From NCBI GenBank assembly GCA_017962615.1, contig JAGCUZ010000058.1, positions 1-40,602 on the forward strand: 40,602 bases of DNA, written 5' to 3'. The DNA is from Bacteroidales bacterium (GTDB lineage Bacteria > Bacteroidota > Bacteroidia > Bacteroidales > P3). Numbering within the stretch: the stretch's first letter is position 1; the number at the start of each line of letters is the position of its first letter. Position numbers and translations under genes: made by a program. A model generated the notes under the pieces. That model ran no database searches and had not been told where the DNA came from. It saw only the letters and a list, made by a program, of their open reading frames with translations. This document shows positions 1 to 8,694 of this stretch, in pieces.

Positions 1-85
1 GCGTAGCCTCCAGCAGGCGGTCGGCCAATGTACTCTTGCCATGGTCGATATGCGCTATTATACAGAAGTTTCGAATGTTCTTCAT
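1..85 (-). CDS. lepA: Elongation factor 4 (LepA), 5' end only
   Basis: Reading leftwards from the ATG at 83-85, the 28 visible codons give [20 protein letters not shown] followed by ADRLLEAT. This is the conserved start of LepA/EF4, the ribosome-associated back-translocating GTPase; AHIDHGKST is the G1 P-loop of translational GTPases. The rest of the gene lies outside the window to the left. The M-K-N-I-R-N-F start separates it from EF-G and TypA. A well-formed Bacteroidota promoter sits just upstream. Confidence 0.93.
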   Translation of the reverse strand, partial: MKNIRNFCIIAHIDHGKSTLADRLLEAT

Positions 86-101
86 AGCAATATTTAAAGT
101 G

Positions 102-132
102 CAAAGATACGAAACTTTTGCGACATGGCAAA
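102..132 (-). promoter_or_regulatory. lepA promoter, Bacteroidota type
   Basis: On the minus strand there is TATCTTTG (102-109), an exact match to the Bacteroidota -7 consensus TAnnTTTG. A TTTG -33 element lies at 129-132, with 19 nt between them, the expected spacing. The start codon of lepA follows 16 nt downstream of the -7 box, giving a very short leader. Confidence 0.8.
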
Positions 133-182
133 ATTTATTTGCAGTAAATGTTAAAACCGTGACAGGGCCTGGGTTTGTCGCT

Positions 183-286
183 CATTTCTTCAATACTTCT
201 TCAATAGTTCTTCAATACTTCTTCAATAAAAACGCGATTTTATTGAAGAACTATTGAAGAACTATTGAAGAAGTATTGAAGAAGTG
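183..286. repeat. Long near-perfect hairpin built from 11-bp repeats
   Basis: Two 49-nt arms (183-231 and 238-286) are reverse complements with two mismatches, separated by the 6-nt loop ACGCGA. Each arm is itself made of four 11-bp direct repeats of the form TTCTTCAATAS (S = C or G). It lies between the divergent lepA and nrdJ promoters, so it could terminate or insulate transcription, be a structured RNA, or be a mobile-element remnant. There is no clean U-tract, so an ordinary intrinsic terminator is not the best reading. Confidence 0.85.
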
Positions 287-524
287 CACTACCCATTAGG
301 GACCTGATACGGGGTCATCACGCTTCCGACCGGTACCCGTAGCCGATTTATCAACCGAGCAAGCCTCAGCAACAGCAAAGAATTGGTGCCGCGAAGGGGG
401 TCTGTTTGTTGATAAGTATTTGCCGCGGTTAGCGTTTTTCTGTCTAATTTAGCAAACTGGAAATGCACCCCAAAGGGCGCTTCAATATATTGTTGCATAG
501 TTAAATAAACAAAATTTCACAGTC
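287..524. other. Gene-free structured region upstream of nrdJ
   Basis: No convincing gene is seen. Two sets of paired sequences suggest RNA structure: TACGGG (308-313) with CCCGTA (336-341), and TTATCAAC (348-355) with GTTGATAA (408-415), which would enclose a 52-nt domain. The cobalamin-riboswitch B12 box is absent, although the downstream enzyme uses that cofactor. A 69-codon frame on the minus strand (289-498) has no recognisable protein. The region could hold an unrecognised leader or small RNA. Confidence 0.4.
419..452 (+). promoter_or_regulatory. Candidate nrdJ promoter
   Basis: TTTG at 419-422 and TAATTTAG at 445-452 resemble the -33 and -7 boxes with 22-nt spacing. The -7 box has one mismatch to TAnnTTTG. 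If correct, the mRNA starts near 460 and the structured region upstream is not part of the nrdJ transcript. Confidence 0.35.
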
Positions 525-3107
525 ATGCAAGGCGACTTGTTTTCGGATATCACCCCCAAGAACGAACCCAAAGAGGAAATGAAGCAGTACACCCCCGACG
601 AGATCATGCGCTTCTCGGTGGAATACTTCCACGGCGACGAGCTTGCCGCCAACGTGTGGATGAACAAATACGCCCTGCGCGACGAGGACAAGATCTTCGA
701 GCTTAACCCCGATATGATGCACCGCCGCCTGGCACGCGAATATGCACGCATCGAGCAGAAGTACCCCAACCCCATGGGCGAGGAGGAGATCTACCAGTTG
801 CTCAAGGACTTCAAGTATATAGTCCCCCAGGGCAGCCCCATGAGCGGCATCGGCAACAACTTCCAGGTGGTGTCGCTCTCGAACTGCTTCGTTATCGGCA
901 ACTCGGGCAACAGCGACAGCTACGGCGGCATCATGAAGATCGACCAGGAGCAGGTGCAGCTGATGAAACGCCGCGGCGGCGTGGGACACGACCTCAGCCA
1001 CATACGCCCCGGCGGCAGCCCCGTGAAGAACTGCGCCCTCTCGTCGACCGGCATAGTGCCCTTCATGGAACGCTACAGCAACACCACCCGCGAGGTGGCA
1101 CAAGGCGGCCGTCGCGGTGCCCTGATGCTCAGCATCAGCATAAAACACCCCGACTCGGAGAAGTTTATCGACGCCAAGATGGAGCAGGGCAAGATTACCG
1201 GCGCCAACGTGAGCGTGAAGATTACCGACGAATTCATGCACTGCGTGGCCGAGGGCAAGCCCTTCGTGCAGCAGTACCCCATCGACTCCGACAATCCCAC
1301 GGTGAAGAAGGAGATCGACGCCCGCGCCCTGTGGAACAAGATTATCAACAACGCATGGGCCTCGGCCGAGCCCGGCGTGCTGTTCTGGGATACCATTATA
1401 CGCGAGAGCGTGCCCGACTGCTACGCTGACTTCGGCTACAAGACCGTGAGCACCAACCCCTGCGGCGAGATACCGCTGTGCCCATACGACTCGTGCCGCC
1501 TGATGGCCATCAACCTCTTCAGCTACGTGGACGACCCGTTCACCCCGCAGGCCCGCTTCAACTTCGACCTCTTCAAGGAGCACGTAACCAAAGGACAGCG
1601 CCTGATGGACGACCTGGTAGACCTTGAGATTGAGAAGGTTGACAAGATTATTGCCAAGATAGAGTCCGACCCCGAGAGCGAGGAGATAAAGGCTGTTGAG
1701 CACAACCTGTGGCTCAACATCAAGATGAAATGCCTCGAAGGCCGCCGCACGGGCTTCGGCATCACCGCCGAAGGCGACATGCTGGCCGCCTTGGGTCTGC
1801 AATACGGCACCGACGAGGCCACCGACTTCTCGGTCACCGTGCACCGCACCCTTGCCTGCACGGCCTACGCATCGAGCGTCACCATGGCCAAGGAACGCGG
1901 CATGTTCCCCATCTACGACGCCAACCGCGAGAAGCTCAACCCCTTCGTGCAACGCCTCGCCGAGGCCGACCCGGCACTGTACGCCGACATGGTGGCCAAC
2001 GGCCGGCGCAACATAGCCCTGCTCACCATAGCCCCAACGGGCACCGTGAGCATCTGCACCCGCACCACCAGCGGCATCGAGCCCGTCTTCCTCGTCAGCT
2101 ACAAACGCCGCAAGAAGATAAACCCCAACGACAAAGACTCGTCAAACAAGAACATCATACGCGACGAGAACGGCGACTACTTCGAAGAGTACAACGTGTT
2201 CCATCCCAGGTTTATAGACTGGCTGAAGGTGAACAACTACAACGTGGAGGAGGTGATGGCCATGGCCGACGCCGACCTGCAGAAGGTCATAGAGCGCAGC
2301 CCCTACTACCACGCCACCAGCGCCGACATCGACTGGGTTGCCAAGGTCAAGATGCAGGGTGCCATTCAGAAATGGGTCGACCACTCGATAAGCGTCACCG
2401 TCAACATCCCCAAGGAGACCACCAAAGAGACCGTCAGCACCATCTACCAGACCGCCTGGGAGAGCGGATGCAAGGGCTGCACCATCTACCGCGACGGCTC
2501 GCGCACCGGAGTGCTGGTGTCGAACAGCGAGTCGAAGAAGGGCGGCGAAGAAGACTTCACCGAGCACAAAGCTCCGAAACGCCCCAAACGCCTCGACGCC
2601 GAGATTGTGCGCTTCCGTAACGAGAAGGAAGACTGGATAGCCGTGGTAGGTATGTACGAGAACCGTCCCTACGAGATATTCACCGGCAAGGCCGACAGCT
2701 TCCTGCTGCCCAAATGGGTAGAGAAAGGCTGGGTGGTGCGCAACAAGGAGACCGGCGACGCCCACGCGCGCTACGACTTCCAGTTCCTCGACCGCGACGG
2801 CTACAAGGTGACCCTCGAAGGCCTCTCGCGCATGTTCAAGCCCGAGTACTGGAACTACGCCAAGCTCATCTCGGGCGTGCTGCGCCACGGCATGCCGATA
2901 CCCAACGTGGTGGACCTCATCAGTAAGCTCACCTTCGACGTCGACAGCATCACCACATGGAAGAACGGCGTGGCACGCGCCCTGCGCCGCTACGTGCAGG
3001 ACGGCACCACCACCGACGAGCTCTGCCCCGACTGCAAGCAGAAGACCGTGGTGTACAGCGGCGGCTGCAAGCACTGCACCAACTGCGGCTGGTCTAAGTG
3101 CAGCTGA
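525..3107 (+). CDS. nrdJ: Adenosylcobalamin-dependent (class II) ribonucleotide reductase
   Basis: This 860-aa enzyme makes deoxyribonucleotides from ribonucleotides in the cytosol, using adenosylcobalamin to generate the active-site thiyl radical. Cys121 (in LSNCF) is the likely first redox cysteine. N311-P-C313-G-E315 holds the radical cysteine and catalytic glutamate, and APTGTVS with a following SGIEP segment forms the substrate site. No N-terminal ATP-cone is apparent. The region from about 690 to 830 resembles the TSCPD domain of class II enzymes. The tail carries clustered cysteines (834, 837, 848, 851, 854, 859) of the sort that pass electrons from thioredoxin or bind zinc. Length is typical of the family. 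It makes the host dependent on B12 for at least one route to dNTPs. The short gap and same strand suggest possible co-transcription with the next gene, although a repeat tract separates them. Confidence 0.95.
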   Translation: MQGDLFSDITPKNEPKEEMKQYTPDEIMRFSVEYFHGDELAANVWMNKYALRDEDKIFELNPDMMHRRLAREYARIEQKYPNPMGEEEIYQLLKDFKYIVPQGSPMSGIGNNFQVVSLSNCFVIGNSGNSDSYGGIMKIDQEQVQLMKRRGGVGHDLSHIRPGGSPVKNCALSSTGIVPFMERYSNTTREVAQGGRRGALMLSISIKHPDSEKFIDAKMEQGKITGANVSVKITDEFMHCVAEGKPFVQQYPIDSDNPTVKKEIDARALWNKIINNAWASAEPGVLFWDTIIRESVPDCYADFGYKTVSTNPCGEIPLCPYDSCRLMAINLFSYVDDPFTPQARFNFDLFKEHVTKGQRLMDDLVDLEIEKVDKIIAKIESDPESEEIKAVEHNLWLNIKMKCLEGRRTGFGITAEGDMLAALGLQYGTDEATDFSVTVHRTLACTAYASSVTMAKERGMFPIYDANREKLNPFVQRLAEADPALYADMVANGRRNIALLTIAPTGTVSICTRTTSGIEPVFLVSYKRRKKINPNDKDSSNKNIIRDENGDYFEEYNVFHPRFIDWLKVNNYNVEEVMAMADADLQKVIERSPYYHATSADIDWVAKVKMQGAIQKWVDHSISVTVNIPKETTKETVSTIYQTAWESGCKGCTIYRDGSRTGVLVSNSESKKGGEEDFTEHKAPKRPKRLDAEIVRFRNEKEDWIAVVGMYENRPYEIFTGKADSFLLPKWVEKGWVVRNKETGDAHARYDFQFLDRDGYKVTLEGLSRMFKPEYWNYAKLISGVLRHGMPIPNVVDLISKLTFDVDSITTWKNGVARALRRYVQDGTTTDELCPDCKQKTVVYSGGCKHCTNCGWSKCS

Positions 3108-3212
3108 TTTATTTAGTTATAAGTTATTAGTTATTAGTTATAAGTTATAAGTAGCTGACGCGCACTGCATATCCACTTATCAACTTATCAACATAAAACA
3201 TATCAACAGGTT
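3108..3212. repeat. Intergenic repeat tract: 7-bp array, GCTGACGC core, 8-bp array
   Basis: After the nrdJ stop come 7-bp units of the type AGTTATA/AGTTATT, then GCTGACGC at 3154-3161, then 8-bp units ATATCCAC, TTATCAAC, TTATCAAC, ATATCAAC running almost to the next start codon. The same modules recur between many genes in this window. Confidence 0.8.
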
Positions 3213-4796
3213 ATGATCGACAACACCGGTACCATCCTCAACGCCATCGCCGATGGCAACAAGCATCTGGGCATCCTGCCGCGTATGGCCAACCGCCACG
3301 GCCTCATAGCCGGCGCCACCGGCACAGGCAAGACCTGCACCCTGCAGAACCTCGCCGAGAGCTTCAGCTCGATAGGCGTGCCCGTCTTTGCCACCGACAT
3401 CAAAGGCGACCTCTCGGGAGTGTCGAAGCCCGGCGGCAGCAACCCCCACCTGCAGAAGAGCGTCGACAGCAACGGCCTCGCAGCCATGGGCTTCAGCTAC
3501 AAAGCCTTCCCCGTATGCTTCTGGGACCTCGACGGCACGTCGGGCCATCCTCTGCGCACCACCGTCACCGAGATGGGACCTGTGCTGCTGGCGCGCCTGC
3601 TCAGCCTCAACGACACACAGTCGGACGTGCTCAACCTGGTGTTCCGCGTGGCCGACGACGAGGGCCTGCTGCTCATCGACCTCAAAGACCTGCGCAAGCT
3701 GCTGGAGGAAGTGGGCACCAACCGCTCCAAGTACACGCTGATGTACGGCAACGTCTCCACCGCCTCCATAGGCGCCATACAGAGGGCGCTGCTCAACCTT
3801 GAGAACCAGGGCGGCGACAAGTTCTTCGGCGAGCCCGCCATCGACATCTTCGACTTCATGCGCACCCAGTCGGGCAAAGGCGTCATCAACGTCATGGCTG
3901 CCGACAAGATTATCAACTCACCGCTTATATACTCTTCGTTCCTGCTCTACCTCCTCTCCGAGCTCTACGAACAGCTGCCCGAGGTGGGCGACCTCGACAA
4001 GCCCAAGCTCGTCTTCTTCTTCGACGAGGCTCACCTGCTCTTCGCCGACATGCCCAAGGCACTGTTACAGCGTGTCGAGCAGGTGGTGCGGCTCATACGC
4101 TCCAAAGGCGTAGGCATATACTTCTGCACACAGAACCCCAACGACATCCCCGAGGTGATACTGGGCCAGCTCGGCAACCGCATACAGCACGCCCTCAGGG
4201 CGTTCACCCCCAAGGACCAGAAAGCGGTGGTCACCGCCGCCGAGACCTTCAGGCAGAACCCCGCCTTCAACACCCAGGAAGCCATCACGCAGCTGTCGGT
4301 GGGCGAAGCCTTGGTGTCGTTCCTCGACGACCACGGAGCCCCCAACGTCGTAGAGCGTGCCGTCATAGTGCCCCCCGAGGGCTGCGCCGGTGCCGTCACC
4401 GCCGACGAGCGGCAGGCCGTCATGCGCCAGTCGCTGGTCTTCGGCAAGTACGACAACGCCGTCGACCGCGAGTCGGCCTACGAGGTGCTGAGCGCTCGCC
4501 TCGCCGAGGTGCAGCAGCAGAAGGAGGACGAGCGTCTGCGCAAGGAGCAGGCTATCGTACAGAAAGAGGAGGAAAAGGCGCGCCGCGAAGAGGAGAAAGC
4601 CCTCCGCGAAGAGGAGCGTCAGCGCAAAGCCTCCGAACGCGAGCAGGCACAGCTCGAACGGCAGAAGAAACGCGAGCACGACAACAGCCTCTGGGGCAGC
4701 CTCGAGAAGATGGCCGTGCAGAAAGCCAAGCGCGAAGCCGTCAACACCGCCTTCAAGCTGGGTCGCAGCATACTCGGTTCACTGTTAAAGAAATAG
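3213..4796 (+). CDS. HerA/YjgR-like ATPase (DUF853 family)
   Basis: A 527-aa P-loop ATPase of the FtsK/HerA superfamily, like E. coli YjgR. Walker A is GATGTGKT at 34-41 and Walker B is LVFFFDEAH with D271 and E272. The opening segment ([20 protein letters not shown]) and the [11 protein letters not shown] motif are typical of DUF853 proteins. Residues about 430-500 are a highly charged Lys/Glu/Arg coiled coil. The molecular role of this family is not established; relatives of HerA are DNA-pumping ATPases, but no NurA-type nuclease lies next to it. It ends two bases before the thioesterase gene, so the two are translationally linked. Confidence 0.88.
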   Translation: MIDNTGTILNAIADGNKHLGILPRMANRHGLIAGATGTGKTCTLQNLAESFSSIGVPVFATDIKGDLSGVSKPGGSNPHLQKSVDSNGLAAMGFSYKAFPVCFWDLDGTSGHPLRTTVTEMGPVLLARLLSLNDTQSDVLNLVFRVADDEGLLLIDLKDLRKLLEEVGTNRSKYTLMYGNVSTASIGAIQRALLNLENQGGDKFFGEPAIDIFDFMRTQSGKGVINVMAADKIINSPLIYSSFLLYLLSELYEQLPEVGDLDKPKLVFFFDEAHLLFADMPKALLQRVEQVVRLIRSKGVGIYFCTQNPNDIPEVILGQLGNRIQHALRAFTPKDQKAVVTAAETFRQNPAFNTQEAITQLSVGEALVSFLDDHGAPNVVERAVIVPPEGCAGAVTADERQAVMRQSLVFGKYDNAVDRESAYEVLSARLAEVQQQKEDERLRKEQAIVQKEEEKARREEEKALREEERQRKASEREQAQLERQKKREHDNSLWGSLEKMAVQKAKREAVNTAFKLGRSILGSLLKK

Positions 4797-4798
4797 CC

Positions 4799-5209
4799 AT
4801 GCTCGACAAGGGAATAAAAGGGCGCACGGAGCAGCTTGTAACGGCCGACATGTCGGCCGACCGCATAGGCAGCGGCCTCGCCAAAGTCTTCGCTACGCCC
4901 ATGATGGTGGCGCTGATAGAGCGCACATGCAGCGACAGCGTGCAGCCGTTCCTCGCCGACGGCGAGTCGACGGTAGGCACTCACGTCGACATCAAGCACA
5001 CCGCCGCCACGCCCATAGGCATGACGGTGTGGTGCAACAGCGAGCTGGAGTTCGTGGACGGCCCGCGCCTCACCTTCCGCGTCGAGGTGTTCGACGAGAG
5101 CGGTCCCGTAGGCTACGGCACCCACAAACGCTATATCGTCAACGGCGCCAAGTTCCAGGCCAAGGCCGATGCCAAGCTGCTGCACGCCGCACCACAGAAC
5201 ATAGCATAG
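4799..5209 (+). CDS. FlK-like hotdog-fold thioesterase
   Basis: This 136-aa protein matches the small thioesterase family that includes fluoroacetyl-CoA thioesterase FlK. The putative catalytic residues are Thr33, Glu41 and His67. Their spacing (8 and 26 residues) equals that of Thr42, Glu50 and His76 in FlK. The fold signature (FATPMMVALIE, then GTHVDIKHTAATPIGM) is intact. The natural substrate in non-fluorinated organisms is unknown; a housekeeping acyl-CoA is likely. It starts two bases after the upstream ATPase stop and ends three bases before the next gene, indicating one operon. Confidence 0.85.
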   Translation: MLDKGIKGRTEQLVTADMSADRIGSGLAKVFATPMMVALIERTCSDSVQPFLADGESTVGTHVDIKHTAATPIGMTVWCNSELEFVDGPRLTFRVEVFDESGPVGYGTHKRYIVNGAKFQAKADAKLLHAAPQNIA

Positions 5210-5212
5210 GTT

Positions 5213-5419
5213 ATGGGTTATAAGCTATTGATAACAACCCTTATAGCCACACTGGTGGCATTGGTGCTTATGGCCGTGGGACTCGGCATCAAGATGCTGT
5301 GCGGCAAAGAGCGCGAGTTCAAACGTCCCTGTGCCAACGCCGACCCCCTTACAGGCCGCTGCACCCACTGCACCTGCGGCAAGCACCCCTCCCCTACCCC
5401 CGACACCAATCCCGATTGA
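5213..5419 (+). CDS. Small Cys-rich membrane protein, unknown function
   Basis: A 68-aa protein with one strongly hydrophobic segment (about residues 4-29) followed by a short basic and cysteine-rich tail containing C30, C40, C50, C53 and C55 and a Pro-rich end. The architecture recalls small Bacteroidota membrane proteins with a trailing cysteine cluster (NqrM/DUF539-like), but no diagnostic motif is present, so no function is assigned. It starts three bases after the thioesterase stop, which supports it being a real operon member. Confidence 0.65.
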   Translation: MGYKLLITTLIATLVALVLMAVGLGIKMLCGKEREFKRPCANADPLTGRCTHCTCGKHPSPTPDTNPD

Positions 5420-5553
5420 CCCCTGCTGCCAGCCAACAGGTTCTCTGACAGGCAAGATGTCTGTACTTCCAAAAGCTTTTGGCATAATGCTCTATTGCTG
5501 CAATGCAATATATTTCTTCTTGCGGCGTTATACAGAAAACAAACATTAGACCA

Positions 5554-6369
5554 ATGACAAACGCAGACTTTTGGAAGAGAATAGATGCCATCATTAATGG
5601 CGACTTTGCTACCGAAGGTCTGCAAATGCTTGATTATTATGCAGAACTATTTATCAATGGACGGGTTGTATATAAACGATTTTCACCGTTCGAACAGCAT
5701 GGCTGCTCAGCGGGAGGTGCAACGCATGTCATTGCATCCATACTCGCGGCAGCAAAAGCTCGCTCAGATAGCGGAGTTGCACCATATGGCGACAACTTCA
5801 AAAGAGAAATCGAATGCGGAGCGCAACAGGCTGAATGCATAGAGCAATGGGCACGGTGCATAGGCTGTTGGACTGACTGTGTTGACAAAACGTTGTCAAG
5901 CTCTCTCGGTGAGCAGATTGCCGAAGGAGGCGAGGCCAAAGTCTATGACCATGGTGCCACATTAGTCAAAACCATTGGGCTTGATTATTTCATCCAACCC
6001 ATTCTGGCTCTCGACCGGATATCCCTTCACAATGCCTATTTTCCTGAGACGCGTTTGACGGTACTCGGCTTTGGTCGTACCGAGAATGGGGAATTCAAAA
6101 TAGTGGTTGAGCAGCCTTTCGTTGAGGGCATACATGTCAATGACAGCCAGATAGAAGAATATATGCATAATATGGGATTCGAACTGCGTAATCCTCGCAA
6201 CTGGACCTATGCCACCCCTGACATATATCTTAGCGACATGCACGACGAAAATATCCTTCAAACTGCTGACGGTACAATCGTCGTTGTTGACTGCGATATC
6301 CGCATAAATACACCCGAGCTCAAACAAGGTGGAACGAGAACACTTTCAACCGATGTTGAAGTGTTATGA
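5554..6369 (+). CDS. Kinase-like protein resembling the polyvalent-protein kinase domain
   Basis: The start was placed at the second in-frame ATG (MTNADFWKRI), giving 271 aa; an ATG at 5503 would add an unconvincing 17-residue extension. The C-terminal half looks like a divergent protein kinase: a Gly-containing strand with Lys (EGGEAKVYDHG, then VKT, K139), a catalytic-loop-like SDMHDENIL (227-235) and VVDCD (244-248) in the DFG position. The N-terminal half (FINGRVVYKRFSPFEQHGC) is of unknown role. I recall similar stand-alone proteins in Bacteroides annotated as putative polyvalent protein kinase domain, a domain first described in phage and plasmid polyproteins. Base composition is clearly more AT-rich than its neighbours, suggesting horizontal transfer. 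Substrate unknown. Confidence 0.7.
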   Translation: MTNADFWKRIDAIINGDFATEGLQMLDYYAELFINGRVVYKRFSPFEQHGCSAGGATHVIASILAAAKARSDSGVAPYGDNFKREIECGAQQAECIEQWARCIGCWTDCVDKTLSSSLGEQIAEGGEAKVYDHGATLVKTIGLDYFIQPILALDRISLHNAYFPETRLTVLGFGRTENGEFKIVVEQPFVEGIHVNDSQIEEYMHNMGFELRNPRNWTYATPDIYLSDMHDENILQTADGTIVVVDCDIRINTPELKQGGTRTLSTDVEVL

Positions 6370-6384
6370 TTTTATACAAATCTC

Positions 6385-6421
6385 GTACATTTAAACGAAA
6401 AAAAAAATCGTTTTACTGTAC
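6385..6421 (+). terminator. A-loop hairpin after the kinase-like gene
   Basis: GTACATTTAAACGA (6385-6398) pairs with TCGTTTTACTGTAC (6408-6421) with two mismatches around an A-only loop. It lies 15 bp after the stop codon. It has no GC-rich stem, so it may be a weak terminator or a decay-protecting hairpin. Confidence 0.4.
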
Positions 6422-6445
6422 AAAATTTACCAATATATAAACGCA

Positions 6446-6485
6446 AACAGGTGCCGCGACGGGGTCGCGGCACCTGTTGTTTTTG
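6446..6485. terminator. Intrinsic terminator between convergent genes
   Basis: AACAGGTGCCGCGAC (6446-6460) and GTCGCGGCACCTGTT (6464-6478) form a perfect 15-bp stem with a 3-nt GGG loop. On the plus strand it is followed by GTTTTT. It lies between the stop codons of the converging genes, so it probably ends transcription from both sides, best from the left. Confidence 0.88.
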
Positions 6486-6501
6486 GTCGTAGCCGGAAGA
6501 G

Positions 6502-8376
6502 TTATCGCTTGATAATCTTGACTGCCGAGCCTTCGGCGCGGAGGATGTAGATGCCCGAGGCGAGGCCGGCAAGGCTGATGCGGTTGCCGCCCTGGCGCAG
6601 GTTCACATCGGCCACCGTGCGGCCCGCGTGGTCGAACAGCGTGGCCTTAACCGCGTGGGTGACAGCGATATTGATATAGTCGGTGGCGGGGTTGGGGCCT
6701 ACGGCGCTCACCACGTCGGCAGCCTCGGCAATGCCCTGCTGCGACGACAGCTGATGCATCACGGCAACGCCGTCAAGGTCGAAGCCCGAGCTGTAGCTCG
6801 CCGTGGGCCACGGGTCGTTAACCATGTGGCCGAAAGCGTCGTAGGTGGCGTACTGCGGGTCGATGCTGCCCACCACGTCGACAAGGCGCACGTACACGAT
6901 GCTGTCGATGTTGATGCCCGTGCTGTCGCGCAGCTCCTCAAGGTCGAACGGTGTGCCGTAGCCCATGCGGTACTTGCCGGCGAGGTTGTTGATGTAGGTG
7001 GGGTCAACGTTGCTCACCACCTGCGTAGTGGTCTGCATGAGCGACGTGGCGGGGAAACGCACGAAGCGCTGCCCGTCGGAGCTCACCTCCACGAAGGCCA
7101 GCTCCAGGAAGTAGTCGTTGAACGAGTTCTCGTACACGGCGAAGTCCGCGCCGGGGCCGTTGGTTATCGGGCGGGCGAAGGTCAGCGTGGCCGAGCCGCC
7201 GTCGCCGAGGCTCACCACCGTGAGATTGTCGTTCATGTTGACAGGACCTATGGCCATGGTGTCGTCGCCGTAGGTGACGGCGGGCGAGCCTGAGGCGGCA
7301 ATGTTCTGCGGACCGCGCACCACGGTGCAGCCCGTGGCCCATGCCACTATGCTCGAGCTCGTTGCAGCCACGGCGTCGCAGCCCTCGGTGCCCACGGCGC
7401 CGCAGAAGGGCCCGTGCTCCGGCTGCGGGTCGTCGCCGCCGCCGTTGCCGCTGGAGTCGGGATGACACACAGGGTGCACAGTCATGGTATATACATTGGT
7501 GTATATCCAGCCCCAGTTATCCACATAGGTGCTGTCGATAGGCGTACCCGCGGCGGGGTCGCCCCCTTTCTCGAAGTCGCCGTCCGAGAGGGCCTGAATC
7601 ATACCGCCGTCCATCACGCCGTTGCGGGTGCTCTCCCAGTAGTTGCCGGGGGTGATGCGCAACGTATCGGTCATGCCCGCCGCAGCGTCGAAGAAGTAGA
7701 TGTCGTCGAGGAATCCCGAGCCCACGAAGCTGAAGCGCGGGTCGGCGGCGGCGATGTCGGTCATCATGGCCTGCACCGTCACGGTGGCGCTGCTGAAGCG
7801 GTAGCCCCAGGCCAGACACGTGTCGGCCCAGTTCACAGCCATAATCACGCTGTTAGAACCCTGGCCCACCCAGTAGAGGATGTCCGAAGCCGATATGGTG
7901 GCCTCCACGGGGAGGTTGCCGTTGGGGTTGGTGACGGCCGTGGCTGTGGTCATCGAGAAAGCGCAGCCGTCGCTGATCTCCATCAGGTCGCCGTCGGTCA
8001 TGGTGTAGCCCGAGTAGCCCACCGTGGCCCACTGGCCGTTGACAGTGTAGCACCAGTAGTTCACGTCGGGCGTGAGCGACAAGGTGCCGTCGCTGTACGT
8101 AAGGCTTCCCACGCCCGACGTGCTGCCGTTGTGGAAGCGGCTGTCGTGCGCCTCTATCGAGTCCAGAAGGTCGAGCGCCGTGGCCTGGCCGTTCCAGTGC
8201 ACGCCCCAAGCCAGAGCCGTGGGCGTGGCCGACTCGTCCCACGCTATCACCACTACGGCCGAGTTGCTGCCCGAGCCCACCCAGTACTGCACCGCCGAAG
8301 CCGGAAAGTTGATTGTGGCCCAAGCGTTCAGCGCGAGCGCCAGGCCGAAAACGATTGAGAGTAGTTTTTTAGTCAT
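6502..8376 (-). CDS. T9SS-exported surface protein controlled by a cobalamin riboswitch
   Basis: A 624-aa protein with an N-terminal signal peptide (MTKKLLSIVFGLALALNAWA). Two related modules follow, about 21-155 and 158-300, each opening with a YWVGSGSNS or YWVGQGSNS motif and an ALAWG or CLAWGY motif. A central domain (about 335-545, with ADFAVYENSF and VEVSSDGQRFVRFPA) resembles a beta-sandwich seen in other secreted bacterial proteins. A C-terminal T9SS type A sorting domain (GPNPATDYINI through SGIYILRAEG, ending KIIKR) means outer-membrane export and probable surface anchoring. The gene is monocistronic and preceded by a B12 riboswitch, so it should be made when cobalamin is scarce. By context it may capture or process corrinoids, or replace a B12-requiring function; no characterised B12-binding family was recognised with certainty. 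Confidence 0.85.
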   Translation of the reverse strand: MTKKLLSIVFGLALALNAWATINFPASAVQYWVGSGSNSAVVVIAWDESATPTALAWGVHWNGQATALDLLDSIEAHDSRFHNGSTSGVGSLTYSDGTLSLTPDVNYWCYTVNGQWATVGYSGYTMTDGDLMEISDGCAFSMTTATAVTNPNGNLPVEATISASDILYWVGQGSNSVIMAVNWADTCLAWGYRFSSATVTVQAMMTDIAAADPRFSFVGSGFLDDIYFFDAAAGMTDTLRITPGNYWESTRNGVMDGGMIQALSDGDFEKGGDPAAGTPIDSTYVDNWGWIYTNVYTMTVHPVCHPDSSGNGGGDDPQPEHGPFCGAVGTEGCDAVAATSSSIVAWATGCTVVRGPQNIAASGSPAVTYGDDTMAIGPVNMNDNLTVVSLGDGGSATLTFARPITNGPGADFAVYENSFNDYFLELAFVEVSSDGQRFVRFPATSLMQTTTQVVSNVDPTYINNLAGKYRMGYGTPFDLEELRDSTGINIDSIVYVRLVDVVGSIDPQYATYDAFGHMVNDPWPTASYSSGFDLDGVAVMHQLSSQQGIAEAADVVSAVGPNPATDYINIAVTHAVKATLFDHAGRTVADVNLRQGGNRISLAGLASGIYILRAEGSAVKIIKR

Positions 8377-8519
8377 TGTTTGATATTGTTTTGAAGGTTA
8401 GTAATTCTCGTCACAATATCGGTTGCCGAAAACGGGGACTTGCACGCACTGGCGGAGCTCAGGGTCCTGAAAACCCATGCCACCGGACGCTTTTTCCTCG
8501 AAAGCGGTTCCGATTTTCA

Positions 8520-8692
8520 TCGATTTGGCAGGTCTTCTGGCTCGTTCCCCTCACCCCTGTCTTCCCATGCGGCTCTGTCGTCGCACAGTGACCTAACAAT
8601 CTGGGCTTCAGTTCTGGAACTTACAGCAGCGGGACTGCGCAGGACTCTCACCTGCTTCCCTTTTCACACCCTTTCGTGGTGACCAAATCGGC
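8520..8692 (-). ncRNA. Cobalamin (AdoCbl-class) riboswitch
   Basis: On the minus strand the leader contains the class hallmarks in order: the AAGGGAAGCAGGTGAG segment, AGTCCCGCTGCTGTAA, GGTCACTGTG, the GGGAAGACAGG segment, and the B12 box AGCCAGAAGACCTGCCA (8526-8542). The aptamer begins immediately after a Bacteroidota promoter. About 140 nt separate the B12 box from the ATG at 8374-8376. That stretch (8377-8519) can form short hairpins, such as CGCTTT with AAAGCG, and probably holds the expression platform. High cobalamin is expected to shut off the downstream gene. Confidence 0.95.
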
Positions 8693-8694
8693 TG

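Noticed and set aside
287-524. Possible cobalamin riboswitch upstream of nrdJ
   Set aside because: The B12 box and the CCCGCxxCTGT segment, both plain at 8520-8692, are missing on either strand here.
5503-5553. Earlier ATG for the kinase-like gene
   Set aside because: The extra residues show no conservation that I recognise, and MTNADFWKRI is the family-like start.
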